Source of the DNA: Acidobacteriota bacterium
GTDB lineage: Bacteria > Acidobacteriota > Terriglobia > Terriglobales > Acidobacteriaceae
Reading direction: 5' to 3'
NCBI GenBank assembly: GCA_021828835.1
Contig: JAJZCY010000013.1
Coordinates: forward strand, 1 to 34,383
DNA length: 34,383 bases
Below the pieces are notes generated by a model. It saw only the letters and a program-made list of their open reading frames with translations, did no database searches and had not been told where the DNA came from. Both the position numbers and the translations under genes were made by a program. Below are positions 16,715 to 25,672 of this stretch, in pieces. Numbering within the stretch: position 1 is the stretch's first letter; every line of letters starts with the position of its first letter.

Positions 16715-18787
16715 CTAGGGACCATTGATCTGGCCTTCCGAGAGGCTGGCGAGCGAGGGCACTGCATCGCCCTGCTGGAAGTCCGCCCCCAGATCCTGCA
16801 AGCGCGCCTGCAGGCGCTGCCAAAACTGGTACTCCGCATCCCAGCGCCCCAGCGCCTCGCGCAGCCGGTGCGAGGTGTACTGGGCCAGCCATGCGCTCCG
16901 GTATGCACCCTGCAACTCGCTGACCGCGACCATCAGGTCCTCTGTTCGGCTATGCACCTGGGAGGAAATCCCCTGGCTCAGCACATCGACCAACTGCCGC
17001 CTTGCAGGCCGCGGAGGCAGGGTCGCCCAAGCGTCCTGCATCTCCAGGGCATAGAGAAATTTCATGCCTGCGTAATCCAACAGGCGCGCTCCCACCAGGG
17101 CGCTGCGCAGTTCCGGCGAGGGCACGGCTTCGCTAGCCAGGGCACGGTCAAGAGCCTCTTCCGCCTGCTCGGCGTGCAGCCGACAGGCGCGCAGGTCATT
17201 GCGGTGCTGGCGCACGCGCGCCAGCACCCGGGGCAGGAACGGATCCTCCCACACGGCGTGCTGCGTCTCTTGTCCTACGGCTGCCTGCAGACTCTGCTCG
17301 GCAGCATTGAGTTCGGCGTATGCCGGTGCCACGGCCGGGGCCGTGCCGCCTGCATACAGGATGCGGCTGTAGGCGGCAAAGAAGCTGTCCTGCTGCAAGG
17401 GATGTGTCTGCCATGCCGCAGCCGCGCCATAGGCCATCCCCGGCCACGACATTTGCATGAGCATCTGTCCATCGTCGGTCCACACCGTGTTCACCAGGCC
17501 CAGCGTCCGCGACTTGCGTCCCGCCGCCAGAAAGGTATCCACGTTTTCGAAGGTGGTGTCGAAATCCGGCGCGATCTCATCCCAACTGCTCACCCCGGTC
17601 AGCACCATATGCGGTACATGGTGGGTCACCAGCGGATTTAGCCACTTTCGGTACTCGGGATCGGGATGCGCATCGTAGTACCACGGCAGCGCGATGAGCC
17701 CCGGCGGAAGTTGCGCAATGATGCCGGGGAATTTCACCATGATGTCGGCATAGGCCATCACCTGCTTGCCCCGTGCCTGGAACAAATTTGTGACCTCGCG
17801 CAACTGCGCGAGGAACAGCTTCACCGGCGTGGCTCCAGCCCCTTTTTGTTCCGCCGCCCTCTGAATGCTGAAGGTTTCGTCGAAACCGATGTCGACGAAC
17901 GGACTGGGAAACAGATCGGCCAGCTGCGCGACCCAGTCGCGCAGCTGCTTGTCGACTTGGGGATTCGCCGGATCGAACTCGCCCCCGTGCGGAAAATCGG
18001 CAAGAGCGGAGTATTCCTCGACGCGAAACAGATCGTGGAGATGCCCGAACAGCTCGAGCGCCGGGATAATTTCGATGTGCCGCTGGCGGCCATAGGCGAT
18101 GATCTCCCGCACCTGCTGTTTTGTGAACCGGGCCTGCAGATTGAGTAGCGGATATCCGTCCAGGGCGATATTCGCTTCCGAATAGAAGAAGTACTGGTTG
18201 GCCTTGAAACGCGCGAGCAAATCGAGCTGGCGCTCCACCTGGGCGACGGTGCACATGGGGCCCTCGCTACCCACATCCACCAGCGTCCCCCGATAAGCCA
18301 GTGCGGGCCAGTCGCGGATCGAGACCTGCGGGAATTGGGCATGCTTGCCCCGCCCCTGAGCGAGCTGCAGCAATGTCTCAATACCGTAGAAGACTCCCGC
18401 CGACGAGCGGCCGGTGATGTGCACGCTGCGCGGGCCTACGCTGAGTTGATAGGCCTCGCGTGAACCGGGCCCCGGCTGCTCTCCAGGAATCGGCAGGGGA
18501 TCCGCAGCACCTGTTCGCTCGATCACGATTCCCGCAGCGCAGCCGCCTCCGCCGCGCACCGGCACCTGCACCCCGGTTTTCTCCGCCAGTCCCCGGGCCA
18601 GCTCCGCGGCGGCAAAGCGATCTTCGGCCGCGGGGGGTGCGGCGAAGCAGATCGCGAGCCCCTCAATGGCCAGACTTCCCGTGCGGTACTGCACCTGCTG
18701 GGGTCGCGGCAGGAGCGCCGGATTCTGGGCCGCCCCTGCCTGTCCTGCGCAGAGCAGCCCTGCAAGAACTGCAATCGCCACCCTCAT
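16715..18787 (-). CDS. Secreted GH20-like beta-N-acetylhexosaminidase family protein
   Basis: MRVAIAVLAGLLCAGQAGAAQ signal; GH20b-like N-terminal domain (LLPRPQQVQYRTGSLAI...); YRGTLVDVGSEGP; catalytic-like VDIGFDETF. Confidence 0.75.
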   Translation of the reverse strand: MRVAIAVLAGLLCAGQAGAAQNPALLPRPQQVQYRTGSLAIEGLAICFAAPPAAEDRFAAAELARGLAEKTGVQVPVRGGGGCAAGIVIERTGAADPLPIPGEQPGPGSREAYQLSVGPRSVHITGRSSAGVFYGIETLLQLAQGRGKHAQFPQVSIRDWPALAYRGTLVDVGSEGPMCTVAQVERQLDLLARFKANQYFFYSEANIALDGYPLLNLQARFTKQQVREIIAYGRQRHIEIIPALELFGHLHDLFRVEEYSALADFPHGGEFDPANPQVDKQLRDWVAQLADLFPSPFVDIGFDETFSIQRAAEQKGAGATPVKLFLAQLREVTNLFQARGKQVMAYADIMVKFPGIIAQLPPGLIALPWYYDAHPDPEYRKWLNPLVTHHVPHMVLTGVSSWDEIAPDFDTTFENVDTFLAAGRKSRTLGLVNTVWTDDGQMLMQMSWPGMAYGAAAAWQTHPLQQDSFFAAYSRILYAGGTAPAVAPAYAELNAAEQSLQAAVGQETQHAVWEDPFLPRVLARVRQHRNDLRACRLHAEQAEEALDRALASEAVPSPELRSALVGARLLDYAGMKFLYALEMQDAWATLPPRPARRQLVDVLSQGISSQVHSRTEDLMVAVSELQGAYRSAWLAQYTSHRLREALGRWDAEYQFWQRLQARLQDLGADFQQGDAVPSLASLSEGQINGP

Positions 18788-18883
18788 GCCGTGACTTTCT
18801 CCCTCCCCAGGGCGGCATCGGCCCTGGACAACTAATTGAATGACAGGTCATCATATCGCATGTCTGCTTTGCCTGGGGCGTTG

Positions 18884-18895
18884 TTTCATATGAAA
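18884..18895. promoter_or_regulatory. Perfect palindrome TTTCATATGAAA in the divergent GH20/GH39 intergenic region
   Basis: Sequence tttcatatgaaa. Confidence 0.35.
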
Positions 18896-18912
18896 GATGG
18901 AGAGTGTCTGTA

Positions 18913-18940
18913 TTGACACACGTAAACGGCCCGGTATATA
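18913..18940 (+). promoter_or_regulatory. Putative sigma70 promoter for the GH39-like gene
   Basis: TTGACA (18913-18918), 16-bp spacer, TATATA (18935-18940). Confidence 0.4.
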
Positions 18941-19025
18941 GCTATACGGGTTCCCGTCCTGGACAGCCGGTCCCCAGACCCGCCGAGCGCACCAGTGGCC
19001 AGCGCGGGCGCAGAAGGGACCATGC

Positions 19026-20621
19026 ATGGCGCAGTCTCTGATGGTATTCCCTGCCGCGCTGCTCGCGCTGACCACTGTCTGTTCCCGGTCGGCAGCGGCT
19101 GATCTGCCGCCCCGCCAGATCACGGCCAACGTCGCCCAAGTGGTGGGTGCACACTCGCAGGCGCCTCTGATGTGCGTAGGAGCGGGCCGGGCGAACGAAG
19201 GCCTGCGTGCCGACTGGCAGAAACAACTTGCCCTGGTCCAACGAGAGATCGGGTTCCGCTACATCCGTTTTCACGGCCTGCTGAATGACGACATGGGCGT
19301 CTACAAGGAGGATTCCGCCGGCCATCCGCGCTATAACTTCCAATACATCGACAGCCTCTACGACGCTCTTCTGGCTCTCCACATCCGGCCTCTTGTGGAA
19401 CTGTCGTTTGTGCCCACCGCTCTGGCCAGCGGAAGCAAAACCGTGTTCTGGTGGAAGGGGAACATCACTCCCCCGAAAGATATGCAGAAATGGCAGGGGC
19501 TGATCCGCGCGCTCCTCCTGCACTGGAAGCAGCGCTACGGCGAGAAGGAGATCTCCCAATGGTACTTCGAAGTGTGGAATGAGCCGGACCTGAAGATCTT
19601 TTTTTCAGGTTCCCGCGCGCAGTATTTTCAGCTTTATGCAGCCACGGCCACCGCCATTCGCAGCGTGTGCCCGCAGTGCCGGGTGGGAGGTCCGGCTTCG
19701 GCCACCGCGGCTACGGAGAAGCCCTTTCTGCAGTACGTGGCCAGCCATCACCTGCCCGTGGACTTCATCTCCACGCACGTCTACGCGACCAAGAGCGGCT
19801 TTGTTGATCCGGCAACCGGCGCCGTAAGTACGATCTTTGATACTTCCCCGGAGTCCATCATCAGCCGCATGCGCACATCCCGGGAAGAGATTGTGAACTC
19901 CCCTCTGCCTCATCTGCAGTTGCACTACACCGAATGGGGCTCCTCGTGGACCTCGGCCGATCCGCTGCACGATCAGTATCTGCAGGCGAGCTTTATTCTG
20001 GACAAGGTCCGCAAAGCGTCGCCGTTTGTAGACTCGATGTCCTGGTGGACATTCACTGACATCTTCGAGGAACGTGGTCCGCGCTTCACGCCCTTCTATG
20101 GTGGCTTTGGGCTGCTCAACTACGAAAGCATCCCCAAGCCGTCTTTCTTTGCCTATGAGTTCCTGAGCCGCCTGGGAAAGTCGGACGTGGCAACCACCGA
20201 TACCGCACCCGGCGGTCCTCACGCCTGGATAACCCGCACCGGCGAGCGCCAGGTGCAGGCGCTCTTCTGGGATTATTCGCCCATCGGCCCGCCCCCGGGG
20301 CAGGATGACCAGTCCTTCTTCAAAAAGGAAATCCCCACCTCCCCGGCCTCTCCCGTAGAGCTCACCCTCACCCATCTCCACCCCGGCCGCTACCGCCTGC
20401 AGGTGTACCGGGTCGGATACGAGGAGAACGATGCATACACGGCTTATCTGCACCTCGGCGCGCCGTCACAGCTAACCCGCCAGCAGGTTGCCGCGTTACA
20501 GCGGGATGCGTCCGGCGCGCCAGTGGAAGAGCGGAGGATCACGATCCACCACGGCACCCTTCGGCAGACATTCCCCATGCGCAAGAATGATGTCTGCCTC
20601 GTAACCCTCACCCGCATGTAG
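19026..20621 (+). CDS. Secreted GH39-like glycoside hydrolase (beta-xylosidase/alpha-L-iduronidase fold)
   Basis: FRYIRFHGLLNDDMGVYKED...YNFQYIDSLYDALLALHIRPLVELSFVPTALASG...ISQWYFEVWNEPDLKIFF...LPVDFISTHVYAT...LQLHYTEWGSSW. Confidence 0.85.
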   Translation: MAQSLMVFPAALLALTTVCSRSAAADLPPRQITANVAQVVGAHSQAPLMCVGAGRANEGLRADWQKQLALVQREIGFRYIRFHGLLNDDMGVYKEDSAGHPRYNFQYIDSLYDALLALHIRPLVELSFVPTALASGSKTVFWWKGNITPPKDMQKWQGLIRALLLHWKQRYGEKEISQWYFEVWNEPDLKIFFSGSRAQYFQLYAATATAIRSVCPQCRVGGPASATAATEKPFLQYVASHHLPVDFISTHVYATKSGFVDPATGAVSTIFDTSPESIISRMRTSREEIVNSPLPHLQLHYTEWGSSWTSADPLHDQYLQASFILDKVRKASPFVDSMSWWTFTDIFEERGPRFTPFYGGFGLLNYESIPKPSFFAYEFLSRLGKSDVATTDTAPGGPHAWITRTGERQVQALFWDYSPIGPPPGQDDQSFFKKEIPTSPASPVELTLTHLHPGRYRLQVYRVGYEENDAYTAYLHLGAPSQLTRQQVAALQRDASGAPVEERRITIHHGTLRQTFPMRKNDVCLVTLTRM

Positions 20622-20688
20622 GTCCGCTGGCCGCACCTGCATGCGCAACTGGCGTCATCGGCCGCCTTGTTCCGGAGTTTTCTCGCGT

Positions 20689-22062
20689 ATGCGCTTCCTG
20701 GTTCTGCTCCTTCTTGTCGCTCAAACCGCTTCCGCAGCCTCGCTGCGCGTCGGCGCGGCACAGGTCGATATCACGCCGCCCGCCGGCGCTCCCATGGCCG
20801 GCTACTATGTCCCGCGGGTCGCCGAAGGTACTCACGATCCTCTATTTGTGAAGGCGATCGTGTTTGAGAAGGGCGGCGTCCGCGTGGCCCTGGCCGCCTG
20901 CGATCTGGTCTTGCTGCCGCGCAACCTGGCGCAAGAAGCGCGCCAGTTCATCCAGAAACAGACCGGGATCCCCGCCGATCACGTCATGATCAGTGCCACC
21001 CATGACCACACCGGGCCGGTGATCCTGACCACCCCTTCCCGTTACAACCTGCAGGGAAAGATGCTGCGCATTACGCGGGACTACACAAATGCCCTGCCCG
21101 TGCGCATTGCCCAGGCGGTCGAAGAGGCCGCATCTCATTTGCAACCTGCGGTGATTCGCTCCGGCATTGGCCGGGAAACGTCGCTGGCCTTTAACCGCCG
21201 CTATTACATGAAAGACGGCACGGTGGGCTGGAACCCCGGCAAGCTGAACCCGAACATCTGGCGTCCCGCCGGTCCCACCGATCCTTCCCTCCCGGTGCTC
21301 TATATTGAAACGCCCGACGGAAAGCCGATTGCCTCGTACGTGAACTTCGCCATGCATCAGGACACCACCGGGGGGCTGAGATTCTCAGAGGACTTCTCCT
21401 ACGCGCTCGGCAAGATCCTCACCATGGCCAAGGGAGACGGCCTGGTGAGCATGTTCATGATCGGCTGCGCGGGCGACATCAACCACTTCGATGTCTCGCG
21501 CAAGGGAGCCCAGGAAAGTTATCAGGAGGCGGCACGGATCGGCGCCGTTCTGGCCGGCGACGCGCTGAAAGTGATCCAGCGCGCACCGCCGATCCCCGTC
21601 GACAAAATCACGGTCAGCGATCAGGTGCTACAGCTGGAACTTCCCCACTTCACGCCGGAAGAGGTGGCCTGGGCTCGGCGCACGCAAACTAGCTTCGGGA
21701 CCTCCTCGCCCGCGCCCTTTCTCGATCTGGTGCGTGCCGCCAAGATCATCGAGATTTCAGACCGCCACGGCAAGCCGTTTGCGGCCGAAGTTCAGGTGAT
21801 CGCCCTGGGGCGGCAGATCGCTTTTGCCAGCTTCCCCGGCGAGATGTTCACGCAATTTGGTTTGAACGTCAAGCAGGACTCTCCTTTCCCGATCACCATT
21901 ACCCCGGAACTGGCCAATGGCGACCTGGGCTACATTCCCAACCGCCAAGCGTACGCTGAAGGACAATACGAGGTGGCGAGCACCCGTCTCAAGCCTGGCG
22001 CGGGCGAGTTGCTGATGAACTCCGCCATTGCTCAGCTTCAAGCCGTGTTTCGCAAGCAGTAA
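20689..22062 (+). CDS. Secreted neutral/alkaline ceramidase-like protein
   Basis: MRFLVLLLLVAQTASA signal; LRVGAAQVDITPPAGAPMAGYYVPRVAEGTHDPLFVKAIVFEKGGVRVALAACDLV...VMISATHDHTGPVI, typical neutral-ceramidase N-terminal-domain motifs. Confidence 0.82.
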   Translation: MRFLVLLLLVAQTASAASLRVGAAQVDITPPAGAPMAGYYVPRVAEGTHDPLFVKAIVFEKGGVRVALAACDLVLLPRNLAQEARQFIQKQTGIPADHVMISATHDHTGPVILTTPSRYNLQGKMLRITRDYTNALPVRIAQAVEEAASHLQPAVIRSGIGRETSLAFNRRYYMKDGTVGWNPGKLNPNIWRPAGPTDPSLPVLYIETPDGKPIASYVNFAMHQDTTGGLRFSEDFSYALGKILTMAKGDGLVSMFMIGCAGDINHFDVSRKGAQESYQEAARIGAVLAGDALKVIQRAPPIPVDKITVSDQVLQLELPHFTPEEVAWARRTQTSFGTSSPAPFLDLVRAAKIIEISDRHGKPFAAEVQVIALGRQIAFASFPGEMFTQFGLNVKQDSPFPITITPELANGDLGYIPNRQAYAEGQYEVASTRLKPGAGELLMNSAIAQLQAVFRKQ

Positions 22063-22113
22063 GCCGCGGACGAGCGCTGTCAGCGCTCCGCAGGAAGCAA
22101 CAGGAGAACCGTG

Positions 22114-23205
22114 ATGCACATCGAGGAGCTTGCCACGCCGGCGGTACTGGTGGATCTGGACGTCGCCACGCGGAATCTGGATCGCATGGCCGGTTTTTGC
22201 CAGAAGCATGGCCTCGGCCTTCGACCGCATACCAAGACACACAAGAGCCTGGAGTTTGCACGCCGCCAGCTCAGCCGCGGGTCGCGTGGGCTCACCGTGG
22301 CCAAAGTGGGCGAGGCCGAGGTGATAGTGGCGGCCACTCCCGGCGAGATTCTCGTGGCGCATCCCGTGTTTGGAGCCGCGCAGCTTGAGCGGCTGGCACG
22401 CCTCGCCGCGGAGACCGAGATTCTCATCGCCATCGACAGCGACGCTGCCGCCGAGGCGATCTCCTGCGCCGCAGCCCGCCTAGGGGTGAGTTTTGGAATT
22501 CTTGTGGAGTTCGACTCCGGATTCCGCCGCTGCGGCCTTGCAGCCGGGGCTGCATGCGTTGCCCTGGCCCGCGGGATTGAACGTCTCCCGGGGCTACGCC
22601 TGCGCGGGCTGATGACCTATTTCGGAAATATCTGGGGATCAGAAGAGGAGCGCGCTTCGCAGATCCGCTGCACCGCGCGCGAGGTGCAGCGTGCGGTGGA
22701 GGCATTTGAGGCCGAGCGACTGCCGCTCGAAATCGTCTCCGGCGGATCGACACCTGCCGCGGTTTTGTCGCACCTCATCCCCGGACTCACAGAAATCCGT
22801 CCCGGCACCTACATCTTTAACGACATGAATACTGTGTATCAGGGCGCCTGCAGCCTCGACGACTGCGCGGTGCGCGTCCTCACCACCGTGGTCTCCACTG
22901 CTATTTCAGGCCAGGCAATCATCGATGCCGGCTCGAAGACCCTCTCTTCCGATCCGCTCTCCTCCGGGCCGAAGAGCGGCTATGGCTTTATTGTCGGACA
23001 GCCCTCGGTCACGCTCACTCGCCTGAACGAGGAACACGGCTACGTGGATATCACACGCGCGGGACCGCTCCGCATCGGGGAAAAGCTCAGCGTGATTCCG
23101 AATCACGTCTGCGCATGTGTCAATATGCACGACGAAGTATTTATCGTGGGCGGCGAGCAGGTGATCGATACATGGAAGGTCGACGCCCGCGGCAAAGTCC
23201 GCTGA
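22114..23205 (+). CDS. D-threonine aldolase / DSD1-like fold III PLP protein (alanine-racemase N-terminal domain)
   Basis: MHIEELATPAVLVDLDVATRNLDRMAGFCQKHGLGLRPHTKTHKSLEFARRQ...; C-terminal metal-site-like PNHVCACVNMHDEVFIV. Alternative GTG start at 22111. Confidence 0.88.
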   Translation: MHIEELATPAVLVDLDVATRNLDRMAGFCQKHGLGLRPHTKTHKSLEFARRQLSRGSRGLTVAKVGEAEVIVAATPGEILVAHPVFGAAQLERLARLAAETEILIAIDSDAAAEAISCAAARLGVSFGILVEFDSGFRRCGLAAGAACVALARGIERLPGLRLRGLMTYFGNIWGSEEERASQIRCTAREVQRAVEAFEAERLPLEIVSGGSTPAAVLSHLIPGLTEIRPGTYIFNDMNTVYQGACSLDDCAVRVLTTVVSTAISGQAIIDAGSKTLSSDPLSSGPKSGYGFIVGQPSVTLTRLNEEHGYVDITRAGPLRIGEKLSVIPNHVCACVNMHDEVFIVGGEQVIDTWKVDARGKVR

Positions 23206-23234
23206 TCCGGGCCGCAACCTGTTGCCGCCAACCT

Positions 23235-24209
23235 TCAGCCTTCCTCAATTTTCTTCTCTCCGCCACACGGGCCGGTGAACTCCTGGGTGAGGCGGCGGAT
23301 GCGATAGTTGAACTCCAGAAAACGCTGTTCCCAGGCTGCGGCTTCCTCCTCCGTGTAGCGATAAAAGCCGCGACCATTGCGAATGCCGCGGCCACCGCTC
23401 TCCACCACCTCGCGCATCAGCCGGGGAATCTCTCTTTCGGTGGAGAGATCGGGCAGCAGATCGCCCATCACCCGATAATAGGCTTCGACCCCCATCAGAT
23501 CCATGTAGCGGAAAGGGCCGGCAAAGGGAATCCACCAACCCACGTCATTGCGCAGCGAACGGTCCACGTCCTCCACGGTGCACACCCCGGACTCCACCAG
23601 ATGGCAGGCCTCGCGGAATATGGCGTAAGAGATGCGGTTGGTAATGAATCCTCGAATCTCACGGCGCAACTGCGACGGCTCCTTGCCCCAGCACGGCGCC
23701 AGTTCGGCCACGCGAGCCACGCACGCGGGCGACGTCCGTTCTCCGGGAATTATCTCCATGAAGCGGGTCACGTGAGCGGGTTCGTCCCAGTGGACCCCCA
23801 GAATCCGCTCGGGATGTGCAGCTCCCTCCTGCATAAGAGAGACCGGGAGCGCCGAAGTGTTCGATGCCAGGATGCAAGTGGCGGCGACGATTTGCTCGAT
23901 CTGGCTCAGCAACTGCCGCTTCAGGTTCAGATCCTCGGTCACCGACTCGAAGACGATCTCCGCAGCGGCAATCTCCCGCAGATCGGCGGTCAGGCGGAAG
24001 CGCAAGATGGCCGCCGCCGGTTTTTCCTGGAGCAGACCTTCGCGATGCATCTCCTCAAGCATGGCCGCGATCTTCTGCGGCACGGCGGCACTCGCACGCA
24101 GGTCATCGGTCACTCCGGTCACGCGGTGCCCTGCCCCCAGCAGACAGGCCGCGATGCTTCGACCCATCAGGCCCATTCCAACGACGGCCACTGCTCCCGC
24201 TTCGTTCAT
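23235..24209 (-). CDS. 3-hydroxyacyl-CoA dehydrogenase family protein (single NAD-binding plus C-terminal domain)
   Basis: AVAVVGMGLMGRSIAACLLGAGHRVTGV...IVFESVTEDLNLKRQLLSQIEQIVAATCILASNTSALPVS...RFMEIIPGERTS...GFITNRISYAIFREACHLVESGV. Confidence 0.88.
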   Translation of the reverse strand: MNEAGAVAVVGMGLMGRSIAACLLGAGHRVTGVTDDLRASAAVPQKIAAMLEEMHREGLLQEKPAAAILRFRLTADLREIAAAEIVFESVTEDLNLKRQLLSQIEQIVAATCILASNTSALPVSLMQEGAAHPERILGVHWDEPAHVTRFMEIIPGERTSPACVARVAELAPCWGKEPSQLRREIRGFITNRISYAIFREACHLVESGVCTVEDVDRSLRNDVGWWIPFAGPFRYMDLMGVEAYYRVMGDLLPDLSTEREIPRLMREVVESGGRGIRNGRGFYRYTEEEAAAWEQRFLEFNYRIRRLTQEFTGPCGGEKKIEEG

Positions 24210-24223
24210 CTTCCCTCCGCTTC

Positions 24224-25648
24224 TCAACCGGCAAACTCGATGGGCACCGGCTCACGGCGAAATCCTCCGGTGAGCCCCGCCAGATACAGGCCTCCGATGC
24301 CCAACCAAATCCCCCCGATCCACTTTGCCGGAGCGGGAAGGCTCAACCAGATTGCACCGCAGAACACAAACGCCGCCACTGGAGCCAGCAGGTCCCGCAA
24401 CAAGCTTCGGCTATGCTTCTGCCCGGCATAGAACGTCTTCACCACCGCCGCGTTTACCCCCATGAAGGCGAGAAAGGCTCCGAAGTTCAGGACCTCGGCG
24501 GAGTGCTCGTAGCTCAGTGTGAGCGAACCGCACACTGCGACCGCTCCCACCAGCAGAATATTGAAGACCGGGTTTCCGCCGGCCAGGCGGCCGAAGAGGC
24601 GCCGCGGCAATACCCCGTCCCGCCCCATGCCGTACAGCAAACGTGCGGCCCCCACCTGCCCCGTGACGGCGCTCCCCACACAGGCAACCAGCAAGGTGAT
24701 GGCCATTGCCTGGAACAGCCATGGACCTCCGGCGCGTCCGCACACATCCAGGAAAGCCGTCTCCAGGTGCGGAAAGCTTTCGCAAGTGGGCCAGACGCGG
24801 GCGGCAAGATAGATCTGGATGGAACTGAACAAGCCTGTAATCGCGCAAACAAGCACTGTGGCGATCAGCACATTGCGGCGAGGGTTCTCCACTTCCTCTG
24901 CCAGTGTGGTGACACCATCGAAGCCGATATAGGTGAGCGCCGCAAACGAGGTGGCCGTAAGAATTTCGCGCGAATGGAAGCTGGCCGGATCGTAGAGCGG
25001 CTTGAGGCTGAAAAGCGCCGCGCTGCCTCCATGGTGCGACAAATAGCGGACCGAGAGCACGAAGAATGCCGCAATCACCGCGCACATGCCGCTTAGCAGG
25101 ATTGCGTTCCACCGCGCCGTCGAGCGGATGCCCCGCAGATTCATCCCCGTGGTCAGCACCCCCAGGATCACCACCCAGGCAGCATAAGGGATCTCGGGGA
25201 CCATGCGCGTCAAGGTGAGGGCCGCATAGGTAGTGCTCACGATCGGCACCACGAAATAATCGAGGACCATCGCCCACCCGGCCAGGAAGCCGAGATGCGC
25301 ACTCAGTCCGCGCGAAACATAGGTGTAGGCGGAGCCGGCGGAAGGATACACCGAGGCCATTCTGCCGTAGCTGACGGCTGTCAGCATCATCGCGCACATG
25401 GCGATCAGGATGGTGGTCACCATTTGGCCGTGGGACATCTGCTGGGCCACCCCGAACAGGCCCACCGCGGCAATCGGCTGGACCAGCACAATCCCGTAGA
25501 AGACTAGATCACGCAGCCGGAGTACCCGCCGGAATCCCCATCCTCCTTCTGCCGTAGACAAATCCCCTCCCCGCGCCCTCGCAGTTTGACTTTGCCAGCG
25601 CGCTGTTTCACTATAGAGTGCGCATCCAGTTTGAAACAAGTGGTTCAA
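24224..25648 (-). CDS. APC-family amino acid permease
   Basis: RLRDLVFYGIVLVQPIAAVGLFGVAQ...YGRMASVYPSAGSAYTYVSRGLSAHLGFLAGWAMVLDYF..., typical APC-superfamily topology. A TATAGT -10-like box at 25610-25615 (reverse strand) lies inside the listed ORF, so the true start is probably downstream, e.g. TTG at 25561 after GGGGAGGGGAT. Confidence 0.88.
   Translation of the reverse strand: MNHLFQTGCALYSETARWQSQTARARGGDLSTAEGGWGFRRVLRLRDLVFYGIVLVQPIAAVGLFGVAQQMSHGQMVTTILIAMCAMMLTAVSYGRMASVYPSAGSAYTYVSRGLSAHLGFLAGWAMVLDYFVVPIVSTTYAALTLTRMVPEIPYAAWVVILGVLTTGMNLRGIRSTARWNAILLSGMCAVIAAFFVLSVRYLSHHGGSAALFSLKPLYDPASFHSREILTATSFAALTYIGFDGVTTLAEEVENPRRNVLIATVLVCAITGLFSSIQIYLAARVWPTCESFPHLETAFLDVCGRAGGPWLFQAMAITLLVACVGSAVTGQVGAARLLYGMGRDGVLPRRLFGRLAGGNPVFNILLVGAVAVCGSLTLSYEHSAEVLNFGAFLAFMGVNAAVVKTFYAGQKHSRSLLRDLLAPVAAFVFCGAIWLSLPAPAKWIGGIWLGIGGLYLAGLTGGFRREPVPIEFAG
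25631..25648. promoter_or_regulatory. Imperfect palindrome TTGAAACAAGTGGTTCAA between the APC permease and the aminotransferase gene
   Basis: TTGAA arms pair with TTCAA; located just upstream of ATG 25673. Confidence 0.35.
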
Positions 25649-25672
25649 TACAAAAATACCTCAGGAATTGCC

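Noticed and set aside
16592-17641. 349-aa plus-strand ORF
   Set aside because: Antisense to the GH20-like gene; no family signature.
18840-18851. ATGAC-AG-GTCAT inverted repeat upstream of the GH20-like gene
   Set aside because: Only one occurrence found; short arms; insufficient to call an operator.
23115-25096. 438-aa and 410-aa plus-strand ORFs (23115-24431, 23864-25096)
   Set aside because: Antisense to the hydroxyacyl-CoA dehydrogenase-like and APC permease genes, both of which have clear family motifs.
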